NCBI GenBank assembly: GCA_018665505.1
Contig: JABJCS010000571.1
Location: forward strand, 1 to 14,421
DNA length: 14,421 bases
Direction: 5' to 3'
DNA from: Alphaproteobacteria bacterium
GTDB taxonomy: Bacteria > Pseudomonadota > Alphaproteobacteria > UBA8366
Shown: piece after piece, positions 7,154 through 13,095 of the stretch
How positions within the stretch are numbered: position 1 is the stretch's first letter
Layout of the letters: each line of letters opens with the position of its first letter
Translations under genes and position numbers: made by a program
Notes under the pieces: model-generated
The model's input: the letters and a program-made list of their open reading frames with translations, nothing else
What the model was told of the DNA's origin: nothing
Databases searched by the model: none

Positions 7154-7938
7154 CCGCTCCCATCGACATGCTCCCCCGCCTCGAAGAACTGGCACTTGAA
7201 GCCGGCGTGGCCATCATGAAAATTTACGCGGAAGATTTCGTCGCCGAATATAAAGACGATCACAGCCCCGTCACCGAAGCTGATACTGCGGCCGAGAAGA
7301 TCATCATCGCCGGATTGAAGACGATTTCCCCGGACATTCCCATCGTCGCCGAGGAAGCTTTCGCCGCCGGGCATTCACCGGACATCAGCGAAGGAAAATT
7401 CTGGCTGGTCGATCCCTTGGATGGAACCCAAGAGTTCGTGCGCAAAAACGGTGAATTTACGGTTAACATCGCCTTGATCGAAGACGGACAGGCGATATGC
7501 GGCGTTGTCTACGCACCCGCACTCGGGAAGATCTACGCAGGTGTCGTCGGTGAAGGCGCCCACAGCCGCGTGGAAGGCTCGGCGGCTCAGGAAATTCGCA
7601 TCCGTCCCGTTCCCGATGCAGGCGTTACCGTTATTGCCAGCCGACGGCACGGCGATCCAAAGAAAATCGCGGCGCTATTAGACGGCCGCAGCGTGCACGA
7701 AACGCGAAACGCCGGAAGTTCGTTGAAATTTTGCCACGTCGCCGAAGGAGAGGCGGACATATATCCACGGTTCGGCCGAACCATGGAATGGGACACCGCC
7801 GCCGGACAAGCCGTCCTCGAAGCGGCGGGCGGACGGGTCACGACCATTGACGGCCAGCCCTTCCGTTACGCCAAGAACGGATACGAAAACCCCAATTTCA
7901 TCGCCTGGGGCGGGCTGGACGGACCGGCACAAAGTTAA
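7150..7938 (+). CDS. cysQ: 3'(2'),5'-bisphosphate nucleotidase (CysQ, inositol monophosphatase superfamily)
   Basis: The 262-residue Mg2+-dependent phosphatase would remove the 3'-phosphate of PAP (3'-phosphoadenosine 5'-phosphate), recycling the by-product of sulfate assimilation and sulfotransfer. Metal-site residues are in order: E68-E69 (VAEE), D88 and D91 with G92-T93 (DPLDGT), and W214-D215 (EWDTAAG). The stretch WLVDPLDGTQEFVRKNGEFT is the CysQ version of the superfamily signature, separating it from plain inositol monophosphatases. The length is normal for CysQ. Its ATG overlaps the molybdenum-hydroxylase stop, so the two proteins should be made in fixed proportion. A link between them is not obvious from known pathways. 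Confidence 0.92.
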   Translation: MTAPIDMLPRLEELALEAGVAIMKIYAEDFVAEYKDDHSPVTEADTAAEKIIIAGLKTISPDIPIVAEEAFAAGHSPDISEGKFWLVDPLDGTQEFVRKNGEFTVNIALIEDGQAICGVVYAPALGKIYAGVVGEGAHSRVEGSAAQEIRIRPVPDAGVTVIASRRHGDPKKIAALLDGRSVHETRNAGSSLKFCHVAEGEADIYPRFGRTMEWDTAAGQAVLEAAGGRVTTIDGQPFRYAKNGYENPNFIAWGGLDGPAQS

Positions 7939-7956
7939 CGAGGGAGCATTGGAAGA

Positions 7957-8589
7957 ATGCCGTTCCGACTAGCCTTCGCGGCATTCTGTTTGCTTCTCTC
8001 GACACCACACGTATCGATAGCTGCAAACGACTTCGGCCATGTGCCGATCGGCGCGGCGATCCCATACTTCGGACCTTTAGAAAAGCTGCCGCCAAGCTGG
8101 TCACTTTGCAACGGCGAGGTCGTCCGCGATCAAGACTCACCTCTCATTGGACAGCGACTGCCCGATCTACGCGACGCCTTCGTCAGGGGTGCAAGCAGTA
8201 AAGAGAGTATCGGCAAAACCGGTGGATCCGACGAAATCTCAACCTCACCTGCCGGAGCACACGCTCATGGCGGGGTAACCGCAAATACCCCCGACAGCGA
8301 AATGCGTACGAGCGGCGTCGCGGGTTTGCACCGCCATTCCGGGCAAACAGGATCCGCCGGAGGTGGTCTCTCATCCAACAGCGGCCTCCCCGGCGGACCG
8401 GGAGCGTTGTCCCAGCGCGGTAGTGCGCATCAGCACGCACTCAATACCGACCTGACCGGAAATCACAGCCACAACCTTCCCCCGACGAACGCCCACCAGC
8501 ATGAAGTCTCGGAAAGTGGAAACCACGCCCATAAAGGCGACAACCGTCCTCGCCATGTCGAGGCGTATTTCATCTGCCGTATAAAATAG
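7957..8589 (+). CDS. Secreted phage-tail-collar-like protein with six HxH motifs
   Basis: The 210-residue protein has a signal peptide (residues 1-22, hydrophobic core FAAFCLLLS, likely cleavage SIA/A), so it should leave the cytoplasm. Residues of about 28-80 resemble the tail-collar fold of phage tail fibres and microcystin-dependent-type proteins: GHVPIGAAIPYFG, then PSWSLCNG (46-53), then LPDLRDAFVRG (68-78). The rest is Gly/Ser/His-rich, with HxH pairs at 102/104, 125/127, 158/160, 170/172, 180/182 and 190/192. It ends VEAYFICRIK, like tail-fibre tips ending in an AxxYIIRI-type strand. In T4 tail-fibre tips, trimers use HxH motifs to hold iron, so trimeric metal-binding fibres are plausible here. 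No other phage gene is nearby. It follows cysQ by 18 bases, with AGGGAG (7941-7946) as the likely ribosome site. Confidence 0.78.
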   Translation: MPFRLAFAAFCLLLSTPHVSIAANDFGHVPIGAAIPYFGPLEKLPPSWSLCNGEVVRDQDSPLIGQRLPDLRDAFVRGASSKESIGKTGGSDEISTSPAGAHAHGGVTANTPDSEMRTSGVAGLHRHSGQTGSAGGGLSSNSGLPGGPGALSQRGSAHQHALNTDLTGNHSHNLPPTNAHQHEVSESGNHAHKGDNRPRHVEAYFICRIK

Positions 8590-8628
8590 GAAAGATCGCG
8601 TCGCCGCGCGTCCGGCGGGTATCCTTTC
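8581..8628 (-). terminator. Candidate terminator between convergent genes
   Basis: GAAAGAT (8590-8596) pairs with ATCCTTTC (8621-8628) with a single bulged C. An inner stem CGCCG (8602-8606)/CGGCG (8613-8617) is separated from it by an asymmetric internal loop. Read on the minus strand the outer stem is followed by CTATTTTAT (8589-8581), so it fits best as the terminator of the Ada-like gene. It has no T-run on the + strand. Imperfect pairing keeps confidence low. Confidence 0.35.
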
Positions 8629-8635
8629 TCCCGGA

Positions 8636-9496
8636 TTAAGCGGCCACGTTTTCTTCGCTCACCGCCGCCTCCACGGCCAGCATAGAGCGTTTCTTCGATG
8701 GTCCCCACCGATACCCTGTAATCGCACCCGTTCCGCGCAAGACCCGGTGGCACGGCACGAGCCAAGAGACCGGGTTGCGGGCGACGGCACTGGCCACCGC
8801 ACGGGCCGCGGTCGGACGGCCGAGAGAGCGTGCTAGCCCCTCGTAACTCGTGACCACACCGGACGGAATCCGTAACAAGCCTTCCCAAACCTTCAATTGA
8901 AATGGCGTGCCGCGCAGCACGACATTCAATTCCCCGCCATCAAAGGTGCGGTCGGCGAATTCCTTGGTCAGTGACGGGTCTTCCTTTCGGCGGGCCTCGC
9001 CGAGAGACGAGAACAGATCGTCAATCGTGGCATCCCGCCCTTCTTCTAATTCGAAGGCAAGGCCGCACACACCCCGGTCACTGGCAACGATCAAGCAATC
9101 GCCAAAGGGACTTGGATGCCATCCATAGGCAATATTCTTGCCTGCACCCATAGCTTTCCATTCACCCGGTGTCAGGGATTCATGCGTGACAAACAAGTCG
9201 TGCAGCCGTCCCGGCCCTGACAATCCTGCATCATAGGCCGCATCCAGAACACTGGCGGAAGATGCGAGACTTTCTTTTGCCCGGTTGAGCGTCAGATGTT
9301 GGATAAATTTCTTTGGGCTGACGCCGACGAAGCGAGTGAACATCCGTTGAAAATGAAAACTACTGAGCCCGGCTTCCCGTGCCGCATCATCCAGTGACGG
9401 CTGCATCTCGAAATTATTGGTGAGATATTCGATAGCGCGGGATATTCGCATCCCGTCCGGTCCATCCGCCAAATCTTGTCCATTTTCCGTGTTCAT
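8636..9496 (-). CDS. AraC-type HTH / methylated-DNA-[protein]-cysteine S-methyltransferase fusion (Ada-like, no N-Ada domain)
   Basis: This 286-residue protein joins an AraC-family double helix-turn-helix (about 19-115, SSFHFQRMFTRFVGVSPKKF region) to an O6-alkylguanine-DNA alkyltransferase domain (about 120-280). The acceptor cysteine is C249 in VPCHRV, followed by GYRWGPSKK as in Ogt/Ada. It takes alkyl groups from O6-alkylguanine in a suicide reaction and presumably also regulates transcription. E. coli Ada has an additional N-terminal zinc domain (Cys38) that senses methyl-phosphotriesters and turns the protein into an activator. That domain is missing, so its switch must differ or be absent. 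Start: the frame is open to an ATG at 9511, but only ATG 9496 has a perfect GGAGGT (9506-9501) four bases upstream. It is divergent from nothing and convergent with the secreted collar-like gene. Confidence 0.92.
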   Translation of the reverse strand: MNTENGQDLADGPDGMRISRAIEYLTNNFEMQPSLDDAAREAGLSSFHFQRMFTRFVGVSPKKFIQHLTLNRAKESLASSASVLDAAYDAGLSGPGRLHDLFVTHESLTPGEWKAMGAGKNIAYGWHPSPFGDCLIVASDRGVCGLAFELEEGRDATIDDLFSSLGEARRKEDPSLTKEFADRTFDGGELNVVLRGTPFQLKVWEGLLRIPSGVVTSYEGLARSLGRPTAARAVASAVARNPVSWLVPCHRVLRGTGAITGYRWGPSKKRSMLAVEAAVSEENVAA

Positions 9497-9500
9497 CGCG

Positions 9501-9506
9501 ACCTCC
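9501..9506 (-). promoter_or_regulatory. Shine-Dalgarno fixing the start of the Ada-like gene
   Basis: GGAGGT on the minus strand lies four bases before ATG 9496. The alternative ATG at 9511 has only a weak GGAA-type sequence upstream, so the five-residue longer reading is less likely. Confidence 0.8.
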
Positions 9507-9582
9507 GGCATTTCGCTGTTCCATATGTTACAGGGAAACTAGAGCCTCTGTCTGCCGGCCGCGACCCGGTTCTTGCGCAAAC

Positions 9583-10059
9583 TTAAGTGAGGCGCAATTC
9601 GTAATATACGGCGCCTTCAATGGGACTGTCGTAATAGGGCGGAATCTCAACGAAACCAACACCCTGATACAGCCGCTCCGCACCGACCATCAATCCGCGG
9701 ATCGTATCGAGGCGGAGCGTCCGGTAGCCGATCGAACGGCCACGCGCGACGATCTCCGCCACCAAGAGGCGCCCTAGACCGAGACCACGGGTACCGGGCC
9801 GCACATAGAGACGTTTGATCTCCGCCACTCCCGTCTCCAAAGGCCTCAATCCGACCGCACCCATGGGCGCGCCGTCGACTTCCACCACAAGCAGACAGCC
9901 TTGCGGTTCGGCATACTTGCCGGGAAACGCCGCCATCTCGCCTTCGAAGTTTTGATAGGCAAGATCGAAGGGAAGCGATTCCGCGTACTCCCGAAACAAA
10001 TCCTGGATCGCGGCAAAATCGGTTTTCGTGGAAGCCGTTTTGATTTGGATATTTGGCAT
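9583..10059 (-). CDS. GNAT family N-acetyltransferase
   Basis: The 158-residue single-domain GNAT enzyme would transfer an acetyl group from acetyl-CoA to an amine. The CoA pyrophosphate loop is R91-G-L-G-L-G96, preceded by the strand EIKRLYVRP (80-88). GAERLYQGVGFVEIPPYY (126-143) is the usual motif B region, where the substrate-side residues sit. The acceptor cannot be read from sequence. It starts nine bases after the stop of the PLP dehydratase gene, with GGGAG about 13 bases upstream, so it is very likely the last gene of the operon running from 12995. An amino acid or derivative handled by its neighbours is a reasonable guess for the acceptor, but only a guess. Confidence 0.88.
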   Translation of the reverse strand: MPNIQIKTASTKTDFAAIQDLFREYAESLPFDLAYQNFEGEMAAFPGKYAEPQGCLLVVEVDGAPMGAVGLRPLETGVAEIKRLYVRPGTRGLGLGRLLVAEIVARGRSIGYRTLRLDTIRGLMVGAERLYQGVGFVEIPPYYDSPIEGAVYYELRLT

Positions 10060-10068
10060 AACGATGGC

Positions 10069-11028
10069 TCAGCTCCCGCCGAGGATGTCCATATAGAGAT
10101 CTCGGTCGATATTCCCGCCGGAGAGGACCAAACCAACTTTCCGACCCGCCATTGCTTCTTTCTCCTGAAGGAGGGCCGCGAGAGAGGCGGCACCCGCCCC
10201 TTCAGCTAGATTATGTGTATCTGTGTAATAGTGGCGGACCGCGGCCTTCATCTCCGACTCAGAAACTGTGACGACCCGCGCGGCACCCGCCAGGATCGCC
10301 TCGAGTGCCCGCGCATCCGGTATTCGCACCGCGAGACCGTCGGCGAAGGTGTCAACCGCATTGGTCGGTACCGGCTTTCTGGCCTCGTAGGACAATGCAT
10401 AGCTCGCTGCACCTTCGGCAACGACACCAATCACGTCAGCCTTGGAGCCCAGGGCATCGCGGGCCGACATCGCCCCACAAATACCCGAACCGAGGCCGAT
10501 AGGTACGTAGATCGCGTCCAGGTCAGGTGCGGCCGTGAGAAGTTCCGCCGTATAGGTGCCAACCCCGGCGACTAGGTCGGGATCAAAGGATGGGAAGAAT
10601 TCCAGTTTCTGTGCCTCTGCCTGCTCTTTCGTGAAATCCAGGGCCTCATTGAAATCACGGCCATGTTCGATGAGCTCCGCCCCGAAGGCCTTCATGGCGG
10701 CATTCTTTTCAACGCTGTTGCCGTGCGGCACGACGACGACGGCACGCACCCCCGCACTCCGCGCAGCAAAGGCAACGGATTGTCCGTGATTGCCCCGGGT
10801 CGCCGTGATGACGCCCGGAACGTCGGGGGTTCGACGCTTTAGCGCATCCATATAGATCAAGCCACCGCGCACCTTGAAGGCGCCGATCGGTGTGTGGTTT
10901 TCATGCTTAACCCACACTTCCGCACCACAGCGCGCCGATAAGAGCGGCCAACAAATTTGCGGCGTCGGCTGCATGTGTTGCGCAATGAGCTCGGCAGCGG
11001 CAGAAATAGCTTTCTTGTCGGCTAACAT
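10069..11028 (-). CDS. Threonine/serine dehydratase-like PLP enzyme (fold type II)
   Basis: The 319-residue enzyme belongs to the tryptophan-synthase-beta superfamily, in the catabolic threonine dehydratase group. It has no C-terminal ACT domain, so IlvA-type isoleucine feedback is not expected. The PLP lysine is K52 (GAFKVRG). The substrate/carboxylate loop is TRGNHGQS (77-84) and the pyridine-contact motif is SGGN (303-306). The phosphate-binding loop, normally GGGGL, reads GLGSG (178-182), a notable departure. Probable reaction: deamination of L-threonine, L-serine or a hydroxy-amino acid to the 2-oxo acid and ammonia. Start: the frame runs open to 11385, but that extension lies inside the transporter gene in another frame. 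ATG 11028 has AAGGA (11041-11037) eight bases upstream and begins where homologues begin. It lies 23 bases after the transporter and nine before the GNAT gene. Confidence 0.9.
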   Translation of the reverse strand: MLADKKAISAAAELIAQHMQPTPQICWPLLSARCGAEVWVKHENHTPIGAFKVRGGLIYMDALKRRTPDVPGVITATRGNHGQSVAFAARSAGVRAVVVVPHGNSVEKNAAMKAFGAELIEHGRDFNEALDFTKEQAEAQKLEFFPSFDPDLVAGVGTYTAELLTAAPDLDAIYVPIGLGSGICGAMSARDALGSKADVIGVVAEGAASYALSYEARKPVPTNAVDTFADGLAVRIPDARALEAILAGAARVVTVSESEMKAAVRHYYTDTHNLAEGAGAASLAALLQEKEAMAGRKVGLVLSGGNIDRDLYMDILGGS

Positions 11029-11051
11029 TGGAAATTTCCTTCGTTCAAAAT

Positions 11052-11948
11052 TTAAGACCTTTGGGCGACGGCAATGCCGCCGACAATGGCAACCGCTGAA
11101 ATTATCAACGGCAGTGTCAGTACTTCTCCCAAGCCCAGCACAGCGACTGTTAACGCAATGACGGGCAGCAGAAACTGTATCGGCCCAATCCGCATCGCGC
11201 CGCCCCGCGCCAAGGCCCAATACCAGGCGACATATCCCAGTATCGAGCCGAATATGGCCAAGTAAGCTATGGTCGCGTATCCGAATGAAGACACCGTCGA
11301 CCAATCGGTCGGCGTCGGCACCACGAGGATAACCACGGTGCTCAGGACACCTGAGAAGGCCAAGCCCCAGAACGTCGTTCCCCACGTCCCAATGACTGAA
11401 GTCAAACGGCTACCCGCTATATAACCGGCGGAACCGCAAATCGCTGAGGCCAAGCAAAGCAGGTCACCGCGTAAGGTCACACCCGGCTCCGCATAACCGA
11501 AGCGCGAGCCTACAAGTACCAGGACGCCGCAAAACGCCATTCCGGATCCCATCCACCATCCGCGCGACGGCATCCGGCGTTCTACAATGGCAGCGAAAAG
11601 CCCGGTGAAAATTGGCATCGTCGCAATGATCAACGCTGCATGGGACGTAGTCGTGTCCGCCTGACCGAAGGTGAACAGCACTGGAAATGCGATGTAGCAC
11701 CCGAGTGCCGAGCCGATCAACTGACCCCACCCGGAAGCGCTTGGCGGCAGTTGTAATTTGGCGAAAAGCGCCACCGCCAAACAAAAGGGTCCAGCGATTA
11801 CCGTGCGCAAAAACCCGGCACTCACCGGGTCGACTTCACCGACGGCCAATTTCGTCACCGCTGGGGTCAGTCCCCATATCATGGTCGCCGCCAATGCCGC
11901 CGCGATGACGGGCAGTCCGAGAGTCAGTTGGCTTCTTACTTCGGTCAT
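11052..11948 (-). CDS. EamA/DMT-superfamily inner-membrane transporter
   Basis: The 298-residue protein has ten hydrophobic segments (about 11-28, 43-63, 75-95, 103-122, 131-148, 161-180, 190-210, 222-243, 256-272 and 279-295). They are arranged as two five-helix EamA repeats, the usual drug/metabolite transporter plan. IWGLTPAVTKLA (24-35) in the first helix and WALARGGAMRIGPIQFLLPV (244-263) in the second repeat are typical. Many relatives export amino acids or metabolites, but substrate and direction cannot be assigned. ATG 11948 starts 20 bases after the PhzF-family stop, and no clear ribosome site is visible, so coupling to upstream translation is possible. The setting between a PhzF-family enzyme and a PLP dehydratase suggests an amino-acid-like substrate. 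Confidence 0.92.
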   Translation of the reverse strand: MTEVRSQLTLGLPVIAAALAATMIWGLTPAVTKLAVGEVDPVSAGFLRTVIAGPFCLAVALFAKLQLPPSASGWGQLIGSALGCYIAFPVLFTFGQADTTTSHAALIIATMPIFTGLFAAIVERRMPSRGWWMGSGMAFCGVLVLVGSRFGYAEPGVTLRGDLLCLASAICGSAGYIAGSRLTSVIGTWGTTFWGLAFSGVLSTVVILVVPTPTDWSTVSSFGYATIAYLAIFGSILGYVAWYWALARGGAMRIGPIQFLLPVIALTVAVLGLGEVLTLPLIISAVAIVGGIAVAQRS

Positions 11949-11968
11949 CTTGGTTCGCCCAATCTGTC

Positions 11969-12751
11969 CTAAAACTCGATTTCGCCACGCATGAAAGTCA
12001 CGGCCTTGCCGCCGATCTTTACCCGCTCACCCAGATGGGAGCAGTATATCTCACCGCCCCGTGCCGAGAGCTGCCGCGCTACAAGCTCGGTCTTTCCCAG
12101 GCGTTCCGCCCAATAAGGGATCAGCTCGCAATGCGCCGACCCGGTCACCGGGTCTTCCGGAATACCATGATTGGGCGCAAAGAACCGTGAGACAAAATCC
12201 ACTTCATCGCCGGGCGCAGTCACGATGACACCCAGATATTTAAACGCCATGAGTTTGGTCATATCCGGTTCGATGGCGCGAATTTCTGCCTCATTCTCGA
12301 AGACGCAGAAACCGTCCCGCGCCGCCAAAAAACTGGCAGGTCGCGCGCCGAGCGCCGCCGTGATTTCCTCGATCCCCTCCGTTGGCGCAGGCGCGCGCGC
12401 CGGAAAATCCATCGTTAGCACACCGCCCTGCTCCACGACCGAGAGCACATCGCCGCGTTTCGTATTGAATCGGACGGCGCTGCGTCCGGGCTCCAGCTCG
12501 GTGAAAATCGCATAGGCCGTCGCCAGAGTCGGATGCCCAGCCAGATCGATCTCCATTTTCGGCGTAAACCAACGGATATCGAAATCCTCGCCATTCGCCA
12601 CAAAGAAAGCGGTCTCCGATAGATTATTTTCGACCGCTATCGCCTGCATCGTCTCATCCGGTAACCACGCGTCGAGCGGACAAACAGCCGCCGGGTTGCC
12701 CGCAAACGGGCGATCCGCAAATGCATCGACTTGGTAGATCGGCAGTCTCAT
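11969..12751 (-). CDS. PhzF-family phenazine-biosynthesis-like isomerase
   Basis: The 260-residue protein has the two-domain diaminopimelate-epimerase-like fold of the PhzF family. Visible marks are the opening YQVDAFADRPFAGNPAAV (6-23), the catalytic-glutamate motif NNLSETAF (E46, matching E45 of PhzF), AGHPTLATAYA (73-83, approximate) and NHGIPEDPVTGSAH in the C-terminal domain. In phenazine pathways PhzF isomerises a dihydro-hydroxyanthranilate. No other phenazine gene is present, so this is a paralogue of unknown substrate, as with most chromosomal copies. ATG 12751 is preceded by GGAGGA (12763-12758) with a six-base gap. It lies 25 bases after the DUF1127 stop and 20 before the transporter, within one co-directional run. 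Confidence 0.92.
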   Translation of the reverse strand: MRLPIYQVDAFADRPFAGNPAAVCPLDAWLPDETMQAIAVENNLSETAFFVANGEDFDIRWFTPKMEIDLAGHPTLATAYAIFTELEPGRSAVRFNTKRGDVLSVVEQGGVLTMDFPARAPAPTEGIEEITAALGARPASFLAARDGFCVFENEAEIRAIEPDMTKLMAFKYLGVIVTAPGDEVDFVSRFFAPNHGIPEDPVTGSAHCELIPYWAERLGKTELVARQLSARGGEIYCSHLGERVKIGGKAVTFMRGEIEF

Positions 12752-12776
12752 CTCGCGTCCTCCAAAGCACCGCTAT

Positions 12777-12995
12777 TCAATATTGCCACGGGAGCTTACG
12801 GCATTCCCGTTCTACATCGGCCTCGCTCAGTCCGACATCTCGAAGCAAATGCCCGTCGAGCCGGGACAAATGATGCCGTTGCCCGGAACGCTCATACCAT
12901 AAATACAGTTCCGACAAAGCGGCCTTGGCAATGCCACTGGCGAATTTGAACACACCTATCTCATCAATAGGTACAATTTTGTAAATGATACCCAT
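12777..12995 (-). CDS. DUF1127 domain-containing small protein
   Basis: The 72-residue protein has the DUF1127 signature in its second half: LYLWYERSGQRHHLSRLDGH, then LLRDVGLSEADVERE, ending KLPWQY. It is basic/aromatic in the middle. Some alphaproteobacterial members (for example CcaF1 of Rhodobacter) bind RNA and tune stress or metabolic genes, but the role here is unknown. Start: the frame is open to a TTG at 13028, but ATG 12995 has GGAGAG (13005-13000) four bases upstream and is clearly better. It is the first gene after the divergent promoter region shared with mocR and the likely leader gene of the PhzF-transporter-dehydratase-GNAT run. The N-terminal 30 residues (GIIYKIVPIDEIGVFKFASG) are longer and more hydrophobic than in the shortest family members. 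Confidence 0.87.
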   Translation of the reverse strand: MGIIYKIVPIDEIGVFKFASGIAKAALSELYLWYERSGQRHHLSRLDGHLLRDVGLSEADVERECRKLPWQY

Positions 12996-13030
12996 AAGAC
13001 TCTCCAATCCAACAAACCGTAGGTACAATT
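12968..13030. repeat. 11-bp direct repeat in and before the DUF1127 gene
   Basis: TAGGTACAATT occurs at 12968-12978 and again at 13020-13030 (read on the mRNA strand as AATTGTACCTA), 52 bases apart. One copy is in the likely 5' leader and the other in codons about 7-10 of the DUF1127 gene. It may be chance or a regulatory site. Confidence 0.4.
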
Positions 13031-13042
13031 GCGTGTTATCTC

Positions 13043-13071
13043 GATTTATTCGTTGCCAATTAGGGTGTCAA
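13043..13071 (-). promoter_or_regulatory. Putative promoter of the DUF1127-PhzF operon
   Basis: On the minus strand a perfect TTGACA -35 box (13071-13066) is followed after 17 bases by TAAATC (13048-13043), a poor -10. The -35 lies inside the left arm of the mocR operator palindrome. The start of the DUF1127 gene is about 50 bases downstream. Confidence 0.5.
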
Positions 13072-13081
13072 TTTATATATT
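13053..13081 (+). promoter_or_regulatory. mocR promoter, predicted to give a leaderless mRNA
   Basis: TTGCCA (13053-13058), a 17-base spacer and TATATT (13076-13081) each differ from the housekeeping consensus by one base. A start site about seven bases after the -10 falls on the A of the mocR ATG at 13088. This agrees with the absence of any Shine-Dalgarno sequence upstream of that ATG. Confidence 0.7.
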
Positions 13082-13095
13082 GTCACCATGACAAT
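13065..13095. promoter_or_regulatory. Putative MocR operator: three related half-sites
   Basis: GTGTCAAT (13065-13072) and ATTGTCAC (13079-13086) form an imperfect palindrome (one mismatch per arm) centred on the mocR -10 box. A third copy, ATGACAAT (13088-13095), is the reverse complement of ATTGTCAT and includes the start codon. With 13082-13086 it also makes TGTCA-CCA-TGACA, a short perfect inverted repeat. Sites like this next to a GntR/MocR gene usually bind its own product. Here they cover both the mocR promoter and the -35 of the divergent operon. Confidence 0.55.

Noticed and set aside
7957..8589. Prophage remnant
   Set aside because: Only the collar-like domain recalls a phage protein. 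It carries a signal peptide, follows cysQ by 18 bases, and no integrase, capsid, tail or att-like repeats are visible.
11029..11385. 119-codon N-terminal extension of the PLP dehydratase frame
   Set aside because: It overlaps the 3' part of the transporter gene in another frame. ATG 11028 has its own Shine-Dalgarno and matches the family N-terminus.
11969..12751. Phenazine biosynthesis cluster
   Set aside because: Only a PhzF-family paralogue is present. There are no phzA/B/D/E/G genes.
12996..13028. Upstream TTG start for the DUF1127 gene
   Set aside because: It has no ribosome site, while ATG 12995 has GGAGAG at proper spacing.
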